A stretch of DNA of 53,769 nt from an uncultured bacterium (GCA_903994795.1 CAJEYI010000003.1:1-53769), one strand, 5' to 3'; shown: positions 31,051 to 40,449, counted from the stretch's first letter. Program-made: numbers and translations. Notes: generated by a model from the sequence alone, not told the origin.

Positions 31051-32850
31051 CTACGCTCTATCTTTTATTTCCTGACTGATCTTCGTAACGAAGTCTGCTA
31101 CCGATGACGCATCGAGTTTTCCATGATCACGGCTTTCAACTGACACGGTCTTGTCAGTGATTTCTTTATCACCAACAACGAGGAGGTAGGGAAGCTTCTG
31201 CATCTTTGCATCACGGATTTTCTTTCCAAGTGATTCACTAGCCGTGTCTACTTCTGCGCGAATACCAGCTGCTCTAAGTGTTGTGAGAACTTCTTGTGCG
31301 TAGTCTCCTTGTTTGTCAGAAATTGGTAGCACGCGCACTTGCACTGGAGCGAGCCATGCAGGAAATGCGCCACCATAGTGCTCGATAAGAATACCCATGA
31401 ATCGGTCTGGAGAACCAATGAGCGCGCGGTGAATCATAACGGGTGTTTTCTTTGCGCCGTCTTCTGCAGTGTATTCAAGTTGGAATCGACTTGGTTGTAC
31501 GAAGTCGAGCTGTACTGTTGAGATCTGCCACTCACGACCAAGTGCATCCACTGCCATAATGTCGATCTTTGGACCATAAAATGCTGCTTCACCCTCGGCT
31601 TCTTTGAAAGTAATATTCTTCTCTTTCAGAAGTGTGCGCATTATTTCTTCTGCCTTGTTCCAAGTTTCATCTTCTCCAATATATTTTGCCTTATTTTGTG
31701 GATCGCGAAGAGATAGACGCATCCACGCTTCGATCTTGTATGTTGCTAGTGCTTTCTGAATTGCAGCCAGTACGCTTTCTACTTCAGCTTCGATTTGATC
31801 TTCGCGACAGAAGATATGCCCATCATCTTGAGAGAACGCGCGAAGGCGTGTGAGTCCTGATAGTTCTCCTGGACGTTCATCGCGGTATAGAACTGCGAAG
31901 TCTGAGTATCGGATGGGGAGGTCACGGTATGAACGAGGCTGAGAAGCATAAATTTGTGTGTGTTGGGGACAGTTCATTGGCTTCAAAAACATCTCATCTT
32001 CAACATACTGGGAATGCACACTAAGCATACCTTCTTTGTACTGGTCGTAGTGGCCTGAAATTTTAAAAAGGTCTCCTTTGTTTACGTTTGGCGTGTGTAC
32101 TTCGCCAAAGCCGAGTTCGTTGTTAAGCTCGCGTGAGTAGTTGATGATTGAAGAGCGAACGATATTTCCTCGAGGCGTAAAGAGTGGCATCCCAGAACCT
32201 ACGAGGTCTGAGAATGTGAAGAGGTCGAGCTCCTTCCCAAGCTTGCGGTGATCACGCTTCTTCGCTTCTTCACGCTGTGCCTGATACGCCTCCAGTTCTT
32301 CTTTTGTATTAAAGGCGAGGCCATAGATGCGAGTGAGCATTGGTTTGTTTTCGTTTCCTCTCCAGTATGCTCCTGCGATGCGGTCGAGCACGAAGGAATC
32401 CTTCGCAATGTCTTTAGAAGGACGCTCTGCATGTCCACCACGGCAGAGGTCCGTGAAGTCACCAGCTGTGTAGAGTGTAAGCTTTTCGCCTTTAGCTACG
32501 ACCTCGTCAATAATCTCGAGCTTGTATTCGTTCTTTGCAAATCGTGAACGAGCATCATTCTCGGACACTTCAGTTCCGAGCATTTCATTCCAAGAGGGAA
32601 GTAGTTCACGCATGGTCTCTTCAAGGCCAGCTAAATCAGCCTCGGTAGGTGTTGCGTGCTTGTGACCAGCTGTACCGTCCGAGGAGTCAGTGCTTGAGAA
32701 ATCGAAGTCATAATAGAAACCATTATCGATAGCTGGACCGATAGTCGCCTTTGCGTGAGGGAAACGCTCATGCACTGCTGCAGCTAGTAAATGAGCCAGG
32801 GTATGACGTTTTTCTTCGAGTGAGGCGGGGTTTGAAGGTGTTGAATCCAT
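31051..32850 (-). CDS. thrS: threonine--tRNA ligase (no TGS domain)
   Basis: The 599-aa protein starts directly with the editing domain (HTLAHLLAAAV with the HxxxH zinc-like motif, TDLCRGGHAERPS), followed by the class II core (NCPQHTQIY, YRDERPGELSGLTRLRAF motif 2, QDDGHIFCR, HRALIGSPDRFMGILIEHYGG motif 3 in part) and the anticodon-binding domain (VRVLPISDKQGDYA). The N-terminal TGS domain of about 60 residues is absent. It charges tRNA-Thr. A -10 (TATTCT, minus strand 32858-32863) stands 7 nt before the ATG. Confidence 0.96.
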   Translation of the reverse strand: MDSTPSNPASLEEKRHTLAHLLAAAVHERFPHAKATIGPAIDNGFYYDFDFSSTDSSDGTAGHKHATPTEADLAGLEETMRELLPSWNEMLGTEVSENDARSRFAKNEYKLEIIDEVVAKGEKLTLYTAGDFTDLCRGGHAERPSKDIAKDSFVLDRIAGAYWRGNENKPMLTRIYGLAFNTKEELEAYQAQREEAKKRDHRKLGKELDLFTFSDLVGSGMPLFTPRGNIVRSSIINYSRELNNELGFGEVHTPNVNKGDLFKISGHYDQYKEGMLSVHSQYVEDEMFLKPMNCPQHTQIYASQPRSYRDLPIRYSDFAVLYRDERPGELSGLTRLRAFSQDDGHIFCREDQIEAEVESVLAAIQKALATYKIEAWMRLSLRDPQNKAKYIGEDETWNKAEEIMRTLLKEKNITFKEAEGEAAFYGPKIDIMAVDALGREWQISTVQLDFVQPSRFQLEYTAEDGAKKTPVMIHRALIGSPDRFMGILIEHYGGAFPAWLAPVQVRVLPISDKQGDYAQEVLTTLRAAGIRAEVDTASESLGKKIRDAKMQKLPYLLVVGDKEITDKTVSVESRDHGKLDASSVADFVTKISQEIKDRA

Positions 32851-32954
32851 AGCCTAGAGAATACCATAAAATTGTACACATATGAACGCTTCATGAACTC
32901 TTTAGTGCTATTATTTATCTGTATTACTTATTTAACATTTGCTCGCACACATTT

Positions 32955-33401
32955 ATGAAAAGTTTCGATTATTACACAGAGGCACTAAAGAATTACGTAA
33001 AATTTGAAGGTAGGGCCAGCAGAAAGCAGTATTGGTACTTCACTCTTTGGAATATCATTATCTCTATTGTAGTAAGTATCGTATTAGGGATTATTCTCCA
33101 AGGAAATGGTGTATACGTAAGCTGGATTTATAGTCTTGCAGTATTATTACCATCTTTAGCATTACTCATTCGCAGAACTCACGATATTGGGAAGTCAGGA
33201 TGGTGGGTATTGCTTTTGCTCGTTCCAATTGTGGGAGCAATCGTTATTCTCGTTTTCCTTTGTACGCCAGGAGAGCCAGGCACAAATAAGTACGGAACTA
33301 ATCCAAACGAAGTAGCCGAAGTACCGTCAACTTCAGCTCCAGAACCAGCTCCAATGTCTGAAGCTACTCCAGTTGAGTCAACTCCAAATGCTAACGGATA
33401 A
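32955..33401 (+). CDS. DUF805 family inner-membrane protein
   Basis: The 148-aa protein has the DUF805 signature: YVKFEGRASRKQYWYFTLWN at about 14-33, hydrophobic helices at about 34-56 and 60-78, RRTHDIGKSGWWVLLLLVP near 82-100 and a final FLCTPGEPGTNKYG motif. A Pro/Ser/Glu-rich tail of about 30 residues is extra. The family is widespread and without a proven function. It overlaps the next gene by up to 14-29 nt, which suggests coupling. Confidence 0.88.
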   Translation: MKSFDYYTEALKNYVKFEGRASRKQYWYFTLWNIIISIVVSIVLGIILQGNGVYVSWIYSLAVLLPSLALLIRRTHDIGKSGWWVLLLLVPIVGAIVILVFLCTPGEPGTNKYGTNPNEVAEVPSTSAPEPAPMSEATPVESTPNANG

Positions 33402-33882
33402 GAAACTCATAATCCGCAAAACTCTTAAGATTGAGATCATTGTTCTTGGACAGATTCTGCTCGGTGCGTTATTTGGAATGGCATCAATTTTACTTGGTTT
33501 ATATTGTGATTTGCGATGCCAGGAATATGGTAGCTTAAACTCGATCATTCTGGTGGTACTAGGTAGTGTCATTTTGTTTGTGGTATTTATCCCGGCCTTC
33601 ATATATGAGTTGCTATTCCAAAATGTGATAGTTGCAGATGAAAACGGAATACGTGTCTATGCATCTATAACGCAGCCAGTACGATTCCTGAAGTGGGAGC
33701 GTATACAAGGTTTTCGGTTTCCGAGAGAACAAATCGGAAAGAACATATTTGATTTTTTTGCTATCGATTATCAGGGAAGCAAGAAAGATAAGTGCGTCTT
33801 TATTCCTTTGAAGAAATTACCAGATTCCGGTGAAGTAACACTGTCTAAACTTAGTGTATTTAGGGAGTCTATAGGGAAATGA
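33388..33882 (+). CDS. two-helix membrane protein, PH-like tail, unknown
   Basis: The protein (164 aa from the ATG at 33388; a TTG at 33373 would add five) has two hydrophobic helices (about 15-40 and 50-78) and a beta-rich C-terminal domain (ENGIRVYASITQPVRFLKWERIQGFRF in part) that resembles bacterial PH-like domains with the typical W-E-x-I-x-G-F pattern. It overlaps the end of the DUF805 gene by 14 nt. No specific function can be given. Confidence 0.6.
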   Translation: MLTDKKLIIRKTLKIEIIVLGQILLGALFGMASILLGLYCDLRCQEYGSLNSIILVVLGSVILFVVFIPAFIYELLFQNVIVADENGIRVYASITQPVRFLKWERIQGFRFPREQIGKNIFDFFAIDYQGSKKDKCVFIPLKKLPDSGEVTLSKLSVFRESIGK

Positions 33883-33884
33883 TG

Positions 33885-36800
33885 TTAGAGGGCTTTGAGG
33901 TTGTCGACGGCGAAACTTGTTTCGCCGTTTCGGCTTGATACCTTTCCTTTCACAAGTAGACAGGTACCTGCGTTCACGAGCAGTGCGTGCTCCTTATATA
34001 ACTTCGGAAAGATGACTGCTTCGAGCGATGCGGTCTTATCCTCGAGTCGCACGAATGCCATCTTGTCGCCTCCTTTTGTAAGTACTGGCCGGACTTCTGC
34101 GAGAAGCACCGGAAGGATCAGGTCTTTGCCTGGGTGCGGATCTGCGAGGATTTCTTTTATGGAAATAGTAGCTTTAGCGACTTTTTCTGCGTGTGCATCG
34201 AGTGGATGACCAGAGACGTAGATACCGAGAAGTTCTTTTTCCCAGGCAAGTTTGTCGGCTAGCTTGGTGTGATGACCTTCGTCTTTTGGAAGGACGAGCG
34301 ATGGCTTCGCCATCGCTCCGAAGAGTGAGTCCTGCGGAGCAGACATCGTCGCATCTCTATGGAATGCAAGCATGAGCTCGATGTGTGTCATCATAGTTTC
34401 TCGTCCACCGATTTCGTCTGCAAACTTATCAAGCGCTCCACACTTAATGAGTGCTTCGAGTCCTTTCTTATTTAAATTTCGTGATTCAACTCTGCACAAA
34501 AAATCAGATAGGGAAGTGAATGGTCCACGTGCGTTTCGTTCAGAAATAATTGCATTTGAAATGCCTTCGCCAAAGTTCTTGATAGTGGTAAGTCCGAAAC
34601 GAATGACTTTTCCTTCAGGAGTCATTGCGACAGTGAAATCTGAGTTTGATTCGTTGATGTCGGGTGGAAGCACGCGAATCTTCATGCGTTCGCACTCCGT
34701 AACAAATGTTGAGATAGATTCTGTGTCACCAGCGTCAGCAGTGAGCACCGAAGCCATATATTCGTATGGATAATTGGCCTTCATGTAGGCTGTTTGATAT
34801 GCGACTTTGCCGTAGCTTGCTGCGTGGGAGTTATGCACGATGAAGTTATTTGCGATGAAGTTTTCGTGTGCAGGCACCGAAAGATCGTATGTCATTTCAG
34901 TACCGTCAGGAATTATGGAAACGACTTCATCCCAGAAGATGTCTGAGTCATCAGATGTACTAATTTTTTCTGAGACTTGTTCGTTAGGCAGCGGAAGTTT
35001 TTTAGGCGTAGCAACCGAAGTGCCAGGAGTTAGAGCTTCAAGACGTGCCCACCCATCATGTGTAAGAAATGGATGGTTAGCAGTCGCTCGAATATTTTTG
35101 CCTGACTGAGTTGTAAGTTTAAATACTTCTTTGATACCGTTCTCAAATGGAATGCTAGCAACCGAGGAAACCAACTTGAAATCTTTGTTGAGAGAAACAA
35201 CATTAGGTGGAGTGTTACGTGTAAGTAGTTCTGCAATAGTCGGATACGTGCCAGTCACGCTGTCATATATTTGAGTATCTGCAGTTAAACATTTGTTGAA
35301 ACCGTACGCCTGGAACGGCTCGAATAGGAGCCAGAGCTTATCAGCAAACGCAGCTGTCTGGCCGTTTGCGACGATACCTTCCGTGAACTGCTTCTTTTGT
35401 TTTGCCATTTCTACGGGGTTCTTTTTTCCAATAGCCTTTCGGAATTTATCCACTTCAAGCCATGAGTACCCGGCAAGGTATACGGCGCAATACAGAAGGT
35501 CGTCTTGGTACACGAGAAGTCCGTATGACTCTGTGAGGAATTTCTCCATGCGCAGGTCAAGGTACTTTACGAGTCGCGCATTATTTTTTCGCTCAATGTA
35601 TTCCGGAATCACATCCATTGGTCCCGGACGATAGAGTGCCACCATTGCGTTGATGTCGTGAATGGTTGAAGGTTGCAGCTCTTTTAAGTATCGAGTCATT
35701 CCCGAGCCACTCAACTGGAAGACACCTTCAGTCTCACCTCGTGCAAGCATTTCAAATGTCTTCGTATCATCGATGGGTACGAATTCGATATCAATAATTT
35801 CACCAGAACTTTCCTTCACTCTGCGAAGTGCATCAGAAAGAATTGCCAGGTTTTTAATGCCGAGAAAGTCGAATTTCAAAAGTCCCACGCCACCGTATTC
35901 GTCAGAGATCGAATACATATCGTACTGCGTGATGAGTTTCGTGTTGCTTTCGTCGGTGCTCTTTGGGTCGGGCTGAAGGGGAGTCCATTCTATAAGTGGA
36001 GTCGGAGCAATCACCACACCTGCGGCGTGCACTCCAACATGTCGCACGCATCCTTCAATTTGTCGTGCGAGATCAATTACTTCTTTCGCATCATCATCTT
36101 CGTTATAGAGCGCTTTCAAATCTTTTTCAATCTTAAGTGCGTGGTCAATCGTCATCGGGAATCCTTGCGAACCAATTGGAATAAGTTTTGCAATTCTATC
36201 TCCAACAGAATATGAGTGACCAAGCGCACGAGCAACGTCGCGTACAGCGGCACGTGCTGCCATCGTTCCAAATGTTCCAATCTGTGCAACGTGGTCTTCT
36301 CCATACTTTCGCTTCGCATACGCAATCATTTCATCGCGTCTGTTGTCGGCAATGTCCATGTCGATGTCCGGCGCCTTTGGTCGCTCAGGGTTGAGGAATC
36401 GTTCGAAGGGAAGTTTGTAGTACAGAGGGTCTACGTTTGAAATGCCGGTGAGGTACCCGACGAGGGAGCCAGCAGCAGAACCACGAGTGGTAGTGAGAAT
36501 CCCCGCACTTTTTGCAAAGGTGAGGAGGTCAGAAACAGCGAGGAAATACGGGGCGAAACCCTTCTTATTAATAATTCCAAGCTCATACTCGATACGTTCT
36601 GTAACGACTGGTGTTTCTTCCATTCGACGCGTAACGAGTCCTGCAAATGTCTTCTCGCGAAGTTCGTCTTCATGCGTCATCCCGGGCTTCGTTGGAATGT
36701 TTGGGAAAATCCACTTTCCAAGATCAAATTCTAAGTTGCAGCGGTCTGCGATTTTCTGCGAGGCATCGATAGCTTCAGGTGTGCTCTTGAAAAGTTTAAT

Positions 36801-37550
36801 TGCTTCTTTTTCTGTGATGAATGAAAAATCTTCTTCTTCATTTCGTCCGCGTGAGCCATGCTGAATACGTCGCATGACTTCGCATGCTTCGCGGTCGCCT
36901 GGTTTCAAATAGTACACGTCGTGCTGAGCAACGAGTGGCACTTCTTCGGACTTCGCCAGCTCGATTACCTTCTGCATTTTTTCTTCGTGCCCGGCAACAC
37001 TCGGGTGATGGGTAATTTCGAGGAACAGATTTTCGCCAGTCTCTCCGGGCACGAAGATACTTTTATATGTAGCAAGTGATGCTGCTGCGCCTTGTGTATC
37101 TCCAGCTGCAAGCATGAGTGGAATTTCTCCAGCAAATGACGGAATGATCGCGATTACTCCTTCACGGTATTCCTTTAAGAGGTCCATGTCGACACGTGGC
37201 TTCTCGAAGAATCCTTCTACGTATGACTTCGTCACAATGGCGAGCAGATTTTTGTATCCAATATTATTCTCAGCAAGAAGCACGATGCGCGCGCGTTTTG
37301 CGTCGAGTGTCGGGTCTTTTAGAAATCGTGAGCGTGGAGCGACAAACGTGTCTACACCGAGAATTGGTTTGATACCCTCATCCTCTGCGGCTTTAAAAAA
37401 TTCAATTGCACCGTGCATGTTGCCGGCATCGGTAAGACCGACTGCGTTCATGCCGTTCTTCTTTGCTGCTGCCACAAGCTCCTCAACTTTCGGCATTGCT
37501 TCAAGGAACGAGTAGTGACTGTGTGCGTGGAGATGGATGAAACGACTCAT
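33885..37550 (-). CDS. dnaE: DNA polymerase III alpha subunit, interrupted by an intein
   Basis: The 1221-aa precursor begins with the PHP domain (HLHAHSHYSFLEAM), followed by the polymerase palm with GSAAGSLVGY, the catalytic PDIDMD motif at about 394-399, fingers (MVALYRPGPMDVIPEY), and the C-terminal HhH and OB domains (KDLILPVLLAEVRPVL). Residues 754-907 are an intein at GFNK/S-HAASYG; removing it leaves 1067 aa, a normal DnaE1 length. The enzyme is the replicative polymerase. A -10 (TATTCT, minus strand 37557-37562) ends 6 nt before the ATG. Confidence 0.96.
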   Translation of the reverse strand: MSRFIHLHAHSHYSFLEAMPKVEELVAAAKKNGMNAVGLTDAGNMHGAIEFFKAAEDEGIKPILGVDTFVAPRSRFLKDPTLDAKRARIVLLAENNIGYKNLLAIVTKSYVEGFFEKPRVDMDLLKEYREGVIAIIPSFAGEIPLMLAAGDTQGAAASLATYKSIFVPGETGENLFLEITHHPSVAGHEEKMQKVIELAKSEEVPLVAQHDVYYLKPGDREACEVMRRIQHGSRGRNEEEDFSFITEKEAIKLFKSTPEAIDASQKIADRCNLEFDLGKWIFPNIPTKPGMTHEDELREKTFAGLVTRRMEETPVVTERIEYELGIINKKGFAPYFLAVSDLLTFAKSAGILTTTRGSAAGSLVGYLTGISNVDPLYYKLPFERFLNPERPKAPDIDMDIADNRRDEMIAYAKRKYGEDHVAQIGTFGTMAARAAVRDVARALGHSYSVGDRIAKLIPIGSQGFPMTIDHALKIEKDLKALYNEDDDAKEVIDLARQIEGCVRHVGVHAAGVVIAPTPLIEWTPLQPDPKSTDESNTKLITQYDMYSISDEYGGVGLLKFDFLGIKNLAILSDALRRVKESSGEIIDIEFVPIDDTKTFEMLARGETEGVFQLSGSGMTRYLKELQPSTIHDINAMVALYRPGPMDVIPEYIERKNNARLVKYLDLRMEKFLTESYGLLVYQDDLLYCAVYLAGYSWLEVDKFRKAIGKKNPVEMAKQKKQFTEGIVANGQTAAFADKLWLLFEPFQAYGFNKCLTADTQIYDSVTGTYPTIAELLTRNTPPNVVSLNKDFKLVSSVASIPFENGIKEVFKLTTQSGKNIRATANHPFLTHDGWARLEALTPGTSVATPKKLPLPNEQVSEKISTSDDSDIFWDEVVSIIPDGTEMTYDLSVPAHENFIANNFIVHNSHAASYGKVAYQTAYMKANYPYEYMASVLTADAGDTESISTFVTECERMKIRVLPPDINESNSDFTVAMTPEGKVIRFGLTTIKNFGEGISNAIISERNARGPFTSLSDFLCRVESRNLNKKGLEALIKCGALDKFADEIGGRETMMTHIELMLAFHRDATMSAPQDSLFGAMAKPSLVLPKDEGHHTKLADKLAWEKELLGIYVSGHPLDAHAEKVAKATISIKEILADPHPGKDLILPVLLAEVRPVLTKGGDKMAFVRLEDKTASLEAVIFPKLYKEHALLVNAGTCLLVKGKVSSRNGETSFAVDNLKAL
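34830..35291 (-). mobile_element. DnaE mini-intein (no homing endonuclease)
   Basis: In-frame within dnaE, 154 codons. It starts with Cys (CLTADTQIYD, block A), has block B GKNIRATANHPFLT with the TxxH motif, block F YDLSVPAHENFIANN and block G FIVHN, followed by Ser as the +1 extein residue. No LAGLIDADG motif or room for an endonuclease is present, so it is a splicing-only mini-intein. The insertion site lies in the conserved YGFNKSHA motif of DnaE, two residues from the site of the cyanobacterial split DnaE intein. Confidence 0.95.
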
Positions 37551-37608
37551 AGACTAAGAATACCAAATTTCACACATTTACGCGCTTCAGTTTATCCGTA
37601 GCGACTAA

Positions 37609-38664
37609 TTATGCATCTTTTCCTTTCCAAGAAATCTTTGGTTTTTGAGCATTGCTCGGATAATCCTTTTGTAGCCGAGGTGAAAATTGCAGTAGTTCAA
37701 GTGGCGGAAATTGGTTAAGACGCTGACTCTCCTCAATAGTGTCGACTGGAATAAAGGTAGTGTATTGCGGATCATTTCCATTCACCCAGTCAATTTCTTC
37801 ATAGAACTCAAAAAAGTAGAGCTGGCCACACTCACGACATTTAAGTAAGTATCGCCATAAATGACTCTCCTGAACATACGTATGAATTAGCTCAAAGAAA
37901 TCTTTCAAAGGACAGCTTTCTACAAGTTCTGGTTTATTCCATAGAACACATTGTGTTGGCTTTTGCATTACTCCGACAGAAGCTGGTATATTTTGCGTGA
38001 CTTGACCCATAAATTCCTTAACTATTTTATCTTCTGATTTTTCTGCAGTGCTAACGAGCGCGATAAGTCTTCGACCATCCTCCGCAGGGGGAGTAAGTTT
38101 TTCCAGTTTGGTCAGCAAACCCTTGAGGTCTTCTGCAAGAGGACTCTCGGACCAGCGGTTTAGAAGTGCCTCTATTACTCGCTTTTGATTTTGAATAGTC
38201 ACTTCTTTTCCTGCGTTGAAGCGCATAAACACCTCGTCACCATCTTGTTCATAATCAGCGAGTAGTTCGGTTACATTGCTGAGTACATCAGCTGACTTCA
38301 CGAGGACTGACTCATTTGAGAAATGCTGGATGTGCCCAAGCGCTATTTGTTTGCGCGCCTCCCAAGAAAGGCTCCTGTCTTCTTCTGTAACGCTTAAGAC
38401 AAGTTCTGCGACATACGGACCGAAATGTTTTTCAATAACCCCTGACGTCACTTTATGTTCAGGCACACTATCCTCAATGGTGTCGTGAAGTATTCCCGCT
38501 ACAACTGTATCCTCATTCGCTCCTGCTCGGGAAAGAATTAGGCCAACGGTGAGTGGGTGAGTGATGTAGGCGATATCTTTTCCTTTTCGCTTTTGTTTCT
38601 GGTTTAGTTCGTGAGTTTCTATTGAGAAACTTATTGCGTTGCTAATTTTGTTGCTGTATATCAT
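37609..38664 (-). CDS. HD-domain phosphohydrolase, SpoT/MESH1-like
   Basis: The 351-aa protein has a (p)ppGpp-hydrolase-type HD domain in its first half: YITHPLTVGLIL, VAGILHDTIEDS (the HD pair) and LVKSADVLSNV with the last metal-binding Asp. The second half lacks a RelA synthetase domain and instead contains a CRECGQLYFF motif (CxxC, perhaps metal binding). It may degrade alarmones or another nucleotide. It lies downstream of a strong promoter and a terminator-like hairpin (38720-38923), so it may be controlled by attenuation. Confidence 0.75.
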   Translation of the reverse strand: MIYSNKISNAISFSIETHELNQKQKRKGKDIAYITHPLTVGLILSRAGANEDTVVAGILHDTIEDSVPEHKVTSGVIEKHFGPYVAELVLSVTEEDRSLSWEARKQIALGHIQHFSNESVLVKSADVLSNVTELLADYEQDGDEVFMRFNAGKEVTIQNQKRVIEALLNRWSESPLAEDLKGLLTKLEKLTPPAEDGRRLIALVSTAEKSEDKIVKEFMGQVTQNIPASVGVMQKPTQCVLWNKPELVESCPLKDFFELIHTYVQESHLWRYLLKCRECGQLYFFEFYEEIDWVNGNDPQYTTFIPVDTIEESQRLNQFPPLELLQFSPRLQKDYPSNAQKPKISWKGKDA

Positions 38665-38719
38665 ATTTGTTTGCGTTACTTAGTAGTGGCCCCGTGCCGT
38701 TTCGTAGCTGACTAAGCAA

Positions 38720-38890
38720 ATAAAAAAGCGAGTCGGAGTTTTGATCCAACCCAAGGGCTGAATGAAATCTCCCAATCGCTTTTTGCAATTAGTCGCGCAG
38801 GTCATGTGGTTTCTCGCAGATTTCCCAAGTTACCTACTCCACCATGGAGAGATATGCGCGGTCCAAATTAATGGCATGGACTACCAATAG
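38720..38890 (-). ncRNA. candidate small RNA or riboswitch leader
   Basis: On the minus strand a strong promoter is followed by about 165 nt of hairpin-rich, non-coding sequence. Hairpins include GTCCA/TGGAC, CTCCA-TGG-TGGAG within a GCGC/GCGC closing helix, and CAGCCC/GGGTTG. It ends in a terminator-like stem (AAAAAGCGA..GGGAG with CTCC..TCGCTTTTTT, 38726-38784). The HD gene begins 56 nt after the terminator. I cannot match it to 6S, SRP, tmRNA or T-box patterns. Confidence 0.45.
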
Positions 38891-38894
38891 ATTA

Positions 38895-38923
38895 ATTATA
38901 CAACGATGTAGACTTAATCGCAA
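38895..38923 (-). promoter_or_regulatory. promoter of candidate small RNA
   Basis: TTGCGA (38918-38923), exactly 17 nt, perfect TATAAT (38895-38900) on the minus strand. Unlike the mRNA promoters of this window, no start codon follows within 10 nt, which supports an RNA product or a long leader. Confidence 0.7.
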
Positions 38924-38926
38924 TTA

Positions 38927-39241
38927 TTATTTCTGTAATCCATGTCCGTGCAGGCATTCTTCGTACGCGGACTGATAAGCAATGTCATATATGCTTTGAT
39001 TTTTCAAAAAATCAGCACCTTCATCCCTCCCGCTTGCTAATTTACTTGCTTCCTTTGAGCAAGTTGCTCGAGTAATACTTGGTAAAATTTCATACCAGGA
39101 GAATAAAATAAGACTAAACACAACAATTGTAATTAGTACCCGGTTCTCTTTTAAATAGGTCAGACTTTTCCTTGTTCCGTGTTTGAACATATTAGCAAGT
39201 TTAACATATTTTCTGAATGTTGATTCAGGAATGCGAGACAT
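38927..39241 (-). CDS. small single-pass membrane protein, unknown
   Basis: The protein has 104 aa: a basic N-terminus (residues 1-33), a membrane helix (about 34-52) and a polar outer part with two Cys (ATCSKEASK, YEECLHGHG) that could form a disulfide. I do not recognise a family. It lies just upstream of the small-RNA promoter, on the same strand. Confidence 0.5.
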   Translation of the reverse strand: MSRIPESTFRKYVKLANMFKHGTRKSLTYLKENRVLITIVVFSLILFSWYEILPSITRATCSKEASKLASGRDEGADFLKNQSIYDIAYQSAYEECLHGHGLQK

Positions 39242-39281
39242 AAGAAGTAATTATAAAATTTCCATCTGCTATGATTTCGAG

Positions 39282-39881
39282 ATGTCAGTGATTATTGGAA
39301 TTGATGAGGCGGGCCGTGGGCCGATTGCGGGCCCGGTTTCGGTGGGTGTAGTTCGTGTGGAAGAAGGATTCGACGTGCTCGGAGCTTTTCCTGGGCTGAA
39401 TGATTCGAAGCAGCTTTCGGAAAAGAAAAGGGAAGTGTTATTCAGGTTGCTTGAGGAAGAGGTTGCGAAAGGCACTGTGGCATTTAGTGTTGAGCTTCGA
39501 AGCGCGCAGATGATCGATACGGGTGGGATTGTGCCTTCGATTCAAAATGCACTCGATACTGCACTCGGTTCACTCCTTGGAATTTCGGAAACCGTGCAGG
39601 GAAAAGTGTTTCTTGATGGGTCCCTCCATGCTCCAAAGGAGTACATGCAGGAAACGGTGATTGGGGGTGACGGAATTATTCCGGTCATTATGCTCGCCTC
39701 AGTAGCAGCGAAAGTCGTTCGGGATCGTCACATGGTGAATGAGGTGGCCTTGCGATTTCCTGCCTATAATTTTGAAAAGCATAAGGGATACGGGACAAAA
39801 GCTCACTACGACGCTATCACCTTGCACGGACTATGCGAAGAGCATCGTCGCTCGTATCTGAAAAGAATTACGCAGTCGTAG
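39282..39881 (+). CDS. rnhB: ribonuclease HII
   Basis: The 199-aa protein starts with the RNase HII motif IIGIDEAGRGPIAGP (Asp and Glu of the DEDD site), then LNDSKQLSEKKRE, KVFLDGSLHAP and ASVAAKVVRDRHM, with the last acidic residue provided downstream. It removes ribonucleotides and RNA primers from DNA. The ATG at 39282 lies 6 nt after TATGAT (39270-39275), which rules out the longer frame from 39183. The 3' end overlaps the convergent C39-like gene by 14 nt. Confidence 0.95.
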   Translation: MSVIIGIDEAGRGPIAGPVSVGVVRVEEGFDVLGAFPGLNDSKQLSEKKREVLFRLLEEEVAKGTVAFSVELRSAQMIDTGGIVPSIQNALDTALGSLLGISETVQGKVFLDGSLHAPKEYMQETVIGGDGIIPVIMLASVAAKVVRDRHMVNEVALRFPAYNFEKHKGYGTKAHYDAITLHGLCEEHRRSYLKRITQS

Positions 39882-40449
39882 ACTTCGCAGGACGCATCAC
39901 GATGAACTTTTGTTTCCATGCCTTTCGGAAGGCATCTGTTGATATTTGTTTCTGGCCGCCTTTCGCTGCTGGGTCGTTGTAGTACACAACTCCATTGCTG
40001 ATACCGTCAATAACTACCATGTGTGGAATAGGATTCTTTGGGTCGAATTTATAGTGCACAGAAACTATCACGGGGCCGTCCTTAGTGTAGGAAGAAAGTG
40101 TGTCGAAAGCCGTAGTCGAGTTTTTACCACTTAAATCATAGCTAGAACCATCGAGTCCATGTGTCCTTGCGACAGCAATAAGGTCTTTGTGTTTCCATCC
40201 AGCATTTTTATCATATGCGCCTGCTGCAACTGCTTCTTTGAGTAGGGAATTAACGGTGACTTCTTTTGGGGTATAGAAATCAATCACCATTGCCATGCTT
40301 GTAACGCCGCATCCGACTTTCTGCCATGTTGTTGACTGAATATCTGCAAACTGCGAATAGAACGGTACTTGTGCGATGTGTGCAGGAATTGAAATCGCAG
40401 AAGGCGCTGAGCTTACTGGCGGAAGGGACGCAGGTATAAGTGGGATCAT
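39868..40449 (-). CDS. C39-like papain-fold peptidase
   Basis: The 193-aa protein shows the peptidase_C39_2 pattern: VGCGVTSMAMVIDFYTPKEV with the catalytic Cys, NPIPHMVVIDGI with the His, and VVYYNDPAAKGGQKQIS with the Asp/Asn. The N-terminus is Pro/Ser/Ala-rich with no clear signal peptide. Members cleave peptides or cell-wall cross-links, or serve as toxin-immunity modifiers. A second member lies at 48112. It overlaps the end of rnhB. Confidence 0.8.
   Translation of the reverse strand: MIPLIPASLPPVSSAPSAISIPAHIAQVPFYSQFADIQSTTWQKVGCGVTSMAMVIDFYTPKEVTVNSLLKEAVAAGAYDKNAGWKHKDLIAVARTHGLDGSSYDLSGKNSTTAFDTLSSYTKDGPVIVSVHYKFDPKNPIPHMVVIDGISNGVVYYNDPAAKGGQKQISTDAFRKAWKQKFIVMRPAKSTTA

Noticed and set aside
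38720..38890. T-box riboswitch, because of TTTGGACCGCG
   Set aside because: The T-box antiterminator consensus has one more base, lies next to the terminator, and precedes synthetase or amino-acid genes; none of this fits here.
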